A stretch of DNA of 64,000 bases, taken from the NCBI RefSeq assembly GCF_029382225.1, contig NZ_JARLTC010000019.1, positions 1-64,000 on the forward strand, in the 5' to 3' direction. Position numbers and translations under genes: made by a program. Numbering within the stretch: position 1 is the stretch's first letter; each line of letters starts with the position of its first letter. Below, piece by piece: positions 57,956 through 64,000 of the stretch. Source of the stretch: Spongiactinospora sp. TRM90649. Its GTDB lineage: Bacteria; Actinomycetota; Actinomycetes; Streptosporangiales; Streptosporangiaceae. The notes beneath the pieces were generated by a model, which did not search any database, was not told the origin of the DNA, and was given only the letters and a program-made list of their open reading frames with translations.

Positions 57956-58699
57956 ATGTCGCTGCGTTATCACGAAATCGCCGAATCGGGCCATCGCATT
58001 CTCAACCCGTTCACCGACTACAAGCTCGACCTGCTGGGCGAGGCGGTGCGGCTGGGTCCGGGCACGCGCCGGCTCGACCTGGCGTGCGGCAAGGGGGAGA
58101 TGCTCTGCCGCTGTGCCGCGCGCCACGGGATCACCGGGGTCGGGGTCGATCTCAGCGAGGTGTTCCTCGCGGCGGCCGGACGGCGGGCCGACGAGCTGGG
58201 CGTCACCGGCGAGGTGCGCTTCGAGCACGGTGACGGCACCGCCTTCGCGCGCGGGCAGGCGGGAGCGGGCTACGACGTGGTGTCGTGCGTCGGCGCCACC
58301 TGGATCGGCGGCGGGCTGACCGGCACGATCGAGCTGATGCTCCCCGCCCTGGCCGGCGGGGGCGTGCTCCTGGTGGGCGAGCCGTACTGGATATCCGAGC
58401 CGCCGCCCGAGGCGCTCGCGGCACTCGGCTTCGGGCGCGAGGACTGCGGCACCCTGGGGGAGACGCTCACCCGGTTCGAGGCGGCCGGAACCGAGCTGGT
58501 GGAGATGGTCATGGCCGACGAGGAGAGCTGGGACCGCTACATGTCCTCGCAGTGGTGGCCGATGAGCGGCTGGCTCACCGTGAATCCGGGCGATCCGGAC
58601 GCGGCCGAGTTCCGGGAGACACTCGGCCGCGCCCGTAGATCGCACCTGACCCACGGCAGGCGGTACCTGGGCTGGGGCGTGTTCGTGCTCCGCCCCTGA
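57956..58699 (+). CDS. Class I SAM-dependent methyltransferase
   Basis: 247 aa. Motif I is LDLACGKGEMLCR (residues ~41-53), the acidic end of beta-2 is in GVGVDLSE, and motif post-I is YDVVSCVGATWIGGG. Length and layout are typical of small-molecule methyltransferases. AGGAA lies upstream of ATG 57956. The substrate is unknown; it diverges from the YndJ gene and converges on the serpin gene. Confidence 0.85.
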   Translation: MSLRYHEIAESGHRILNPFTDYKLDLLGEAVRLGPGTRRLDLACGKGEMLCRCAARHGITGVGVDLSEVFLAAAGRRADELGVTGEVRFEHGDGTAFARGQAGAGYDVVSCVGATWIGGGLTGTIELMLPALAGGGVLLVGEPYWISEPPPEALAALGFGREDCGTLGETLTRFEAAGTELVEMVMADEESWDRYMSSQWWPMSGWLTVNPGDPDAAEFRETLGRARRSHLTHGRRYLGWGVFVLRP

Positions 58700-58701
58700 C
58701 C

Positions 58702-58722
58702 CGCCCGCTCACATCGCGGGCG
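58702..58722. terminator. Bidirectional hairpin between converging genes
   Basis: CGCCCGC (58702-58708) pairs with GCGGGCG (58716-58722) around a 7-nt loop, followed by a T-rich stretch on the + strand. It lies between the methyltransferase stop and the serpin stop. Confidence 0.75.
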
Positions 58723-60096
58723 TCACTTCTTCTTCGGGTCGGCGACCTGGCCCATGAACAGCGGGGCGCCGGTCTTCTTGTGGACCACGGTGAAGGCGAA
58801 CGGGTGGTCGGCGCGGATTTGGGTCTGCGGCTCGTCCATCGCCGAGACCGGGAACGCCAGCCCGGTGACGGCCGCCGCCTCGGTGCCCCTCTCGTCCACG
58901 GTGATGTTGGCCCGGTGGATCGCCTGCTCCAGGCGTGCGCCGTCGGCGATGCCGGAGAAGTCGCCGCTCGACAGCCCGAGACCGGCCATCGGCTTCATCA
59001 GGTCGAGGTCGGTGCCGAAGTCCCAGCGCGGCATGGTCACGCTGACGGGCGTGTCGGTGAGGCCGGAGGAGACCTGCTGGAGCACCGCCGGGCGCAGCAG
59101 GTCGCCGGGCGCGCCGCCCGCCGCGGGCACCAGCACCCACATGGCCAGGTCACTGTTGGCGTAGGGCAGTTCGACGGCCTGCCAGCCGGAACCCTCGGCG
59201 TAGCGCAGGCTGGCCGTCTGCTGCATCAGCTCGACGGTCTTCTTGCTGCCGTCCATCAGGGTGAACGGCGCGTTCTGCGTGGGCTTCGCGGTGAACGGGT
59301 ACTGCCAGTCGGCCTTGAGGTAGACGGCGTTGGCCAGCACCAGCTTGGTGGCCGGGTCGAGCTGGTCGAAGAGCTTGTTGATCCGGCCCGCGGTCTGGTC
59401 GCGCACCCACTTGTCGATGGTCTTGGTGGCGTCGCCGGCGAAGTCGACGGTCTGCACGCCGGCGCCGTACTGTGACTTGGCGGTGGTCAGGAAGTCCGGC
59501 TTGATCGGCAGGCCCTTCTGCGCGAACAGCCCGTTGGCGATGCCCACGATCGGGTCGGCGGGCTCGTCGGACCCTTGCTCGGACTCGTCCTCCGACTTCT
59601 TGGACGGCTTGGGCGGCGCGCCGTCCACCGTCACGATCTCGCGGGTCAGCGCGTTGAAGGAGGAGTGCGGGCCCTGGGAGGGGAACCCGAACACGCGGTC
59701 CAGTTCGCTCCCGGTGGGCCCGGCCGCCCCGGCGCGTGCCAGCCCGTAGGCGTAGGCGATGCTCAGCGGTGAGATCACCGAGTTGTCGCCGGGCTTGGCG
59801 GTCGCGGCGTGCAGGGCGTGGCCGAAGGCCGTCACCCCCTGGACCGTCTGCGCGATCGGGGCGTCTCCCTTGGGGGCTTCGCGGCCGACCCCCTCAGCGG
59901 TCAGCATGTCGGAATCACCGGCCTTGACGGACGCGCCGGACGTTGGTGTCCCGGACGCTGCTCGGTTGCCTGACGACGACGGACTCTGCTCTGAGCCGCA
60001 GCCGGCGACGGCGGCGGCGAGAGCGACGGCTGTGATCGTAGTAGTAATAAAGGGACGCACACGACCTATGACGTATCCCGCGCGCACACGGTTCAC
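58723..60096 (-). CDS. Serpin family lipoprotein
   Basis: 457 aa. The lipobox VAGC has the lipidated Cys33; a polar spacer follows, then the serpin fold from ~80 (NSVISPLSIAYAYGLA). The hinge is ERGTEAAAVTG beginning at E402, which has the small residues needed for an inhibitory loop, and the predicted P1-P1' bond is near S418-A419. This suggests inhibition of elastase-like or subtilisin-like proteases at the cell surface. A polar, acidic insert (~KSEDESEQGSDE) lies near residues 165-180. GTG 60096 is the best start. Confidence 0.9.
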   Translation of the reverse strand: MNRVRAGYVIGRVRPFITTTITAVALAAAVAGCGSEQSPSSSGNRAASGTPTSGASVKAGDSDMLTAEGVGREAPKGDAPIAQTVQGVTAFGHALHAATAKPGDNSVISPLSIAYAYGLARAGAAGPTGSELDRVFGFPSQGPHSSFNALTREIVTVDGAPPKPSKKSEDESEQGSDEPADPIVGIANGLFAQKGLPIKPDFLTTAKSQYGAGVQTVDFAGDATKTIDKWVRDQTAGRINKLFDQLDPATKLVLANAVYLKADWQYPFTAKPTQNAPFTLMDGSKKTVELMQQTASLRYAEGSGWQAVELPYANSDLAMWVLVPAAGGAPGDLLRPAVLQQVSSGLTDTPVSVTMPRWDFGTDLDLMKPMAGLGLSSGDFSGIADGARLEQAIHRANITVDERGTEAAAVTGLAFPVSAMDEPQTQIRADHPFAFTVVHKKTGAPLFMGQVADPKKK

Positions 60097-60131
60097 GACA
60101 TTCCGTAGATGTGGTCATCGCGTCGTCGGAT

Positions 60132-60734
60132 TCAGGTCAGCACGGCCGCCGCCCCCGCCCCGATCAGCGCCACCGCCCAGGCGAGATCCACGTTGAACCA
60201 CGCCTTGCGCAGCACCGCCACGCCGAGCCGGTCGTAGACCAGCAGCGCCAACGCCGTGGTGACGGTGAGCATGGCGAGCGTGTGCACCGCGGCCGAGGCC
60301 AGCGCCTGGACGCTCAGCGCCGCCACGGCCGTGTCGTGGCCGCGCAGGGTGATCGGCAGGAGCATCAGCCCGGCCCCGTGCGCCCCGGCCATCAGGAACG
60401 ACCACCAGGCGAGCTGGAGGCGGGTGACCCGCATCCCCACCCAGCGGGGGTGGCGTCGCCGTACCAGCCGCCAGACGCCGAAGCAGCAGACCAGCCCGGC
60501 CACCGCGTACGACACGATCTTCGGCGGGGCGGCCGTCCTGGCCGCGGCGACCAGCGCCAGGGTCAGCAGCACCGAACCGGCGTGGCCCAGCACGATCGGC
60601 GGCAGCGCGCGCAGCACCGCGGCGCGCGAGCGTTCCTGAAGGCCGAGCGCGACGGCGAAGAGCCAGCCCATGGCCGGGTTCAGGCCGTGGAAGGCGCCGA
60701 GCCCGGCCAGGATCGTCCAGCTCACCAGATCCAT
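60132..60734 (-). CDS. Membrane protein with HGLNPAMGW motif, beside the methanethiol oxidase gene
   Basis: 200 aa with about six hydrophobic helices. GLGAFHGLNPAMGWLF is near the N-terminus and a second His-containing motif, GAHGAGLMLLP, is in the middle; paired histidine motifs of this kind recall NicO/RcnA metal transporters. It follows the SBP56 gene by 16 nt on the same strand, so copper or other metal supply to that enzyme is an attractive guess. The family assignment is tentative. Confidence 0.7.
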   Translation of the reverse strand: MDLVSWTILAGLGAFHGLNPAMGWLFAVALGLQERSRAAVLRALPPIVLGHAGSVLLTLALVAAARTAAPPKIVSYAVAGLVCCFGVWRLVRRRHPRWVGMRVTRLQLAWWSFLMAGAHGAGLMLLPITLRGHDTAVAALSVQALASAAVHTLAMLTVTTALALLVYDRLGVAVLRKAWFNVDLAWAVALIGAGAAAVLT

Positions 60735-60750
60735 CAGGCGATCTCGCCCG

Positions 60751-62148
60751 TCACGGGAAGCAGTAGGAGTCGGAGGAGGCGTCTCCGCCCTGCAACCGCA
60801 CCTGGTGGGCTCGCCTGCCGTCGCCCGCGAAGTCCACCAGGAAGCCGGTGTCGAGCGACAGCGAGCCGTCGCCCGCGAGATCGGCCTTGGCCATCCAGCT
60901 CGTGATGCCGTCGGGGTAGAAGACGTCGTCCCAGGTCCGGTAGAGGGAGTTGGTGAAGTAGATCCGGCGGCCGTCGCGGCTGGCCTCGACCATCTGCGGC
61001 CCGCCGTTCAGCGGGCGGTCGGGCGCGCCGGGGTGGGCGGTGTGCTCCACGATGCCGCCGATCCGCACCGAGCCGGTCTTGCGCGGGCGCAGCGGGTCGG
61101 ACACGTCGTAGGCGAGCAGTTCGCCGGTGCCCCAGGCCGAGATCAGCAGGATCCGGTCGTCGAGCGTCAGTGAGATGTCGCTGACCAGCGGCGGCACCGT
61201 GCCGAACCCCTTGAGCGCCTCGGGCAGCAGGTCGGGGTCGGCGGGCTCGGCCGGGATGGTGATGGTCTTCTCCGCCTTCCACACGCCGTCGTCCAGATAC
61301 CAGGTGAAGATGTTGGCCGAGAGGTCATCGACGCTGACGACGGTGTTGACGAACCCGTACGTCTTGGTGGGGTCGTGCGCCGGGCGCAGCTCCAGTGCCA
61401 TCTGGTGCTGGTCGCCGAGGTCGATCTCCTGCAGGTGCACCCGTTTGCGCAGGTCCCAGACGTGCAGGCGGTGGCCGTACTGGCGGTTCACCAACAGGTT
61501 GAGGTCGGGGCCCGCCTCGATCATGTTCGGCGTGCCCCACTCGCTGGTGATCATCGTGTCGTGGCCCAGGTGCCACCAGAAGTCGTAGTGCAGCCGCTGC
61601 GGACCGCGGTCTACCTCCCAGCGGCCGAGCGGCTCGAAGGTGTCGTGGTCGAGCATGAACACCCCGCCGGGCGCGTCTCCGGACACGTCGCCGAGCGCGC
61701 TGACGTAGATGGCGTCGGTGCCGCAGTGCACCGTGTGCGGACGGCTGTAGCCGGTGCGCTGGAGGACCGTGGCCGGTTCGATGGTCTTCACCAGGGTGGG
61801 GCACAGCGGGTCGGGCTTGGTGTCGAAGACGTAGATGCGGGACGACCTCAGCCCGGGGACGATCAGGTAGCGCCGCTCCACGTGCGGGTGCGGCGCGTAG
61901 GGGCAGAGCGCGGCGCTGCAGACGTTCCACCCGAAGTGATGGAGTTCGTCGCCCGCGACCGGCATGTCGGCGACGTTCACGATCGCGCCGTAGCCGGGGG
62001 AGGTGGGGTCGAGGTCCACCGTGGCGAGGGCGTCGGGCCGTCCCTCGCCCGCAGCGTCGAGCAGGGCGACGTATGCGTGGCGTTCGCGTGGGCCGCGCAT
62101 CGCCTCGCGGGCCGATGGATAGAACGTGGGATCGGGCTGGACGAGCAT
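60751..62148 (-). CDS. Methanethiol oxidase (SBP56 / selenium-binding protein family)
   Basis: 465 aa. The beta-propeller enzyme oxidises methanethiol in bacteria that carry it; blocks here include YLIVPGLRSSRIYVFD, GYSRPHTVHCG, EWGTPNMIEAG and RIYFTNSLYRTWDDVFYP. His and Cys residues in the first of these (PHTVHC) fit metal binding. ATG 62148 has AAGGGAG ~5 nt upstream; an open frame to 62232 is not supported. No SCO1 or MauG gene is seen beside it; the membrane protein gene is 16 nt downstream. Confidence 0.9.
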   Translation of the reverse strand: MLVQPDPTFYPSAREAMRGPRERHAYVALLDAAGEGRPDALATVDLDPTSPGYGAIVNVADMPVAGDELHHFGWNVCSAALCPYAPHPHVERRYLIVPGLRSSRIYVFDTKPDPLCPTLVKTIEPATVLQRTGYSRPHTVHCGTDAIYVSALGDVSGDAPGGVFMLDHDTFEPLGRWEVDRGPQRLHYDFWWHLGHDTMITSEWGTPNMIEAGPDLNLLVNRQYGHRLHVWDLRKRVHLQEIDLGDQHQMALELRPAHDPTKTYGFVNTVVSVDDLSANIFTWYLDDGVWKAEKTITIPAEPADPDLLPEALKGFGTVPPLVSDISLTLDDRILLISAWGTGELLAYDVSDPLRPRKTGSVRIGGIVEHTAHPGAPDRPLNGGPQMVEASRDGRRIYFTNSLYRTWDDVFYPDGITSWMAKADLAGDGSLSLDTGFLVDFAGDGRRAHQVRLQGGDASSDSYCFP

Positions 62149-62359
62149 TCGTGCTCCCTTGTGCGAGACCGATACCCAACCAATCTTGTAGGGATGCCGC
62201 CGATTGTCCAGCGCTATCGGCGAGTTACACACGGTCAGATTATTCCGCCGCCGGTCCGATCACGGGCCGGGAACGGTTCGCGCTCGCTTGAGTCAAGGCC
62301 TCGGCCCGCGCCGGACGAATGCCGTCGTACCGGGTGACGCTGACCCAGGAGGCGACCCG

Positions 62360-63937
62360 ATGAAGGCACGACCCCAGTCACGGCTCCAGTCACGACCTCA
62401 GGCACGGCCGATCGCGCTCGTGTTCGCGCTGATCGTCTCGATGTTCGCGGCGGCCTGTTCCGGCAGCGGTGCCGACAACTCCTCCGAGGCGGCCCCGAAG
62501 GCGGGGAGCAAGGCGACCTCGCCGGTCCAGCCGCCCGCGCCCCGCGCCAGCGCGGCCGAGCGCAGCGCGCCCGCCGAGCCCGGCGAAGAAGGGGAGGACC
62601 AGAAGGCCGCCGAGTCCGCCGAGCGGGGTGAGCGGTACCTGTCCACGTTCGCGCTGGACGTGGACACCGCCTCGTACGGCTACGCCCGCCGCACCCTGCG
62701 GGAGGGCGCGCTCCCCGATCCCGCCCAGGTCCGGCCGGAGGAGTTCGTCAACGCGTTCCGGCAGGACTACACCGACCCTGCGGGCGACGGGTTCACCGTC
62801 AGGATGGACGGGGCCCGGACGCCGGAGAACGGCACGGCCGTGGTCCGCGTCGGGCTGCGGACCCGGGCGGTGGAGGCCGCGGCCCGCCGTCCGGCCAACC
62901 TGACCTTCGTCGTGGACGTGTCCGGCTCCATGGCCGAGCCGGGACGGCTCGACCTGGTCCGCGAGTCCCTGCACACGCTGATCGACCAGCTCGCGCCCGC
63001 CGACTCGGTCTCGATCGTGTCCTTCAGCGACGACGCCCGCCTGGTGATCGGCACGACCCCGGTGAGCGACCGGGCGGACCTGCACGCGGCCGTCGAGCGC
63101 CTGTCCACCGAGGGCGGCACCAACCTGGGCCAGGGGCTGGAGGTCGGCTACCGCGAGGCCGCCGCCGCGTTCCGGTCCATCGCCACGAACCGCGTCGTGC
63201 TGCTCTCCGACGGCCTGGCCAACTCCGGCGAGACCGACTGGCGGGCGATCCTGGACCGCGTCGGCGAGCACGCCGGACGGAAGATCACCCTGTTGTGCGT
63301 CGGGGTGGGCAGGGAGTACGGCGACGAGCTGATGGAACAGCTCGCCGACAACGGCGACGGCGCGGCCGTCTACGTGAGCACCGGCGAGGAGGCCCGCGAG
63401 GTCTTCGCCGAGCGGCTCACCACCACCCTGGAGGTCCGCGCCCGCGACGCCAAGGCGCAGGTCGCCTTCAACCCGTCCACCGTCGAGTCCTACCGGCTCA
63501 TCGGCTACGAGAACCGGGCGCTGAGCGAGGAGGAGTTCCGCGACGACTCCCGCGACGGCGGCGAGATCGGCCCCGGCCACTCGGTGACCGCCCTCTACCG
63601 CGTGCGACTGCGCGCGGGCGGCGAGGGAAAGCTGGCCACGGCCACCGTGCGCTGGCAGGATCCCGACACCCGCGACCCGGCCGAGGCGGGGGAGAGCCTG
63701 GAGGTGGGGGCGCTGGCCGCCGGCCTCGCGGAGTCCTCGCCCCGGCTGCGCGTTGACACGGTCGCCGCCGACTTCGCCGAGCACCTGCGCGGCCGGTGGC
63801 GGGCGCACGCGGCCACCGCCGAGGGCTCCGGCCTCGCGGCGCTCGGGGCGGAGGCCCGCCGCCTGGCCGAGAGCACGGAGGACCCCGCCGTCGCCGAACT
63901 GGCCGACCTGATCGACCGGGCGCGATCACTGGAGTGA
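62360..63937 (+). CDS. von Willebrand factor A domain lipoprotein (YfbK-like)
   Basis: 525 aa. The lipobox AAAC is near residue 33. After a Pro/Ala/Glu spacer comes the vWF_A_N region (LDVDTASYGYARRTLREGALP) and the VWA domain with a complete MIDAS motif DVSGS (~residue 194-198). The C-terminal ~140 residues resemble the DUF3520 region of YfbK proteins. It is probably a surface metal-dependent adhesion or regulatory protein. AGGAGG lies 8 nt before ATG 62360. Confidence 0.9.
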   Translation: MKARPQSRLQSRPQARPIALVFALIVSMFAAACSGSGADNSSEAAPKAGSKATSPVQPPAPRASAAERSAPAEPGEEGEDQKAAESAERGERYLSTFALDVDTASYGYARRTLREGALPDPAQVRPEEFVNAFRQDYTDPAGDGFTVRMDGARTPENGTAVVRVGLRTRAVEAAARRPANLTFVVDVSGSMAEPGRLDLVRESLHTLIDQLAPADSVSIVSFSDDARLVIGTTPVSDRADLHAAVERLSTEGGTNLGQGLEVGYREAAAAFRSIATNRVVLLSDGLANSGETDWRAILDRVGEHAGRKITLLCVGVGREYGDELMEQLADNGDGAAVYVSTGEEAREVFAERLTTTLEVRARDAKAQVAFNPSTVESYRLIGYENRALSEEEFRDDSRDGGEIGPGHSVTALYRVRLRAGGEGKLATATVRWQDPDTRDPAEAGESLEVGALAAGLAESSPRLRVDTVAADFAEHLRGRWRAHAATAEGSGLAALGAEARRLAESTEDPAVAELADLIDRARSLE

Positions 63938-63943
63938 TGCGGA

Positions 63944-63975
63944 GGGGCGGCCCGCCCCAGTGGACGGGCCGCCCC
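63944..63975 (+). terminator. Hairpin terminator after the vWA lipoprotein gene
   Basis: Eleven GC pairs (63944-63954 with 63965-63975) close a 10-nt loop, 6 nt after the stop codon. The remaining bases to 64000 show no gene. Confidence 0.85.
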
Positions 63976-64000
63976 GGGGGCGCCGCAAACGATTACGACC

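Overview
The window is a GC-rich, densely packed actinobacterial chromosome segment. It has many 1-4 nt gene overlaps, frequent GTG and TTG starts, and many starts with a -10 hexamer 6-8 nt upstream and no Shine-Dalgarno (SD) sequence, which predicts leaderless mRNAs. The gene order ndk - mreB - mreC - mreD - mrdA - rodA - radical SAM pair - rne/rng - rplU - rpmA - obgE - proB - proA - nadD - rsfS - phosphatase is that of mycelial, spore-forming actinomycetes such as Streptomyces. The small protein / HTH-TPR regulator / APH kinase cassette and the overall style suggest Streptosporangiales (Nonomuraea, Streptosporangium and relatives), but that placement is inference.

Conserved block, about 1-29.4 kb, nearly all on the + strand. 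folC, a DUF4233 membrane protein and an MFS-like protein are followed by ndk. The rod/spore-wall morphogenesis operon mreBCD-mrdA-rodA comes next, then an inserted three-gene regulatory cassette (10.4-13.0 kb). Two radical SAM-associated genes precede RNase E/G, L21, L27 and the ObgE GTPase. proline synthesis (proB-proA), a DoxX protein, a Ser/Thr kinase with a repetitive linker and membrane tail, and a reverse-strand M48 protease follow. The block ends with nadD-rsfS-phosphatase, the same order as Rv2421c-Rv2420c-Rv2419c of M. tuberculosis, and tRNA-Ala(GGC).

Accessory block, about 29.4-64 kb, mixed strands. It holds a large protein of uncertain family, a secreted protein with a duplicated module, a P450 with a FAD oxidoreductase, a GNAT protein preceded by a tiny leader ORF, a DUF523/MMPL overlap, a NarL-type two-component system followed by two small membrane proteins, SRPBCC, a CynX/NimT-type MFS transporter overlapping an AlaX-like tRNA-editing protein, and an alpha/beta-hydrolase-TetR operon with a readable operator. 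Further on are a BTAD/NB-ARC/TPR regulator divergent from a VOC gene, a copper amine oxidase split into two secreted polypeptides, a DHA2 efflux pump, DUF1990 with YndJ, a methyltransferase, a serpin lipoprotein, a methanethiol oxidase (SBP56) with a small membrane protein, and a von Willebrand A lipoprotein.

No transposase, integrase, CRISPR array, rRNA or plasmid function was seen. The most unusual items are the split copper amine oxidase with an altered cofactor motif, the TetR promoter-operator, the small-protein/HTH-TPR/APH cassette and the leader ORF before the acetyltransferase. All function calls come from reading motifs and gene order; no database search was run.
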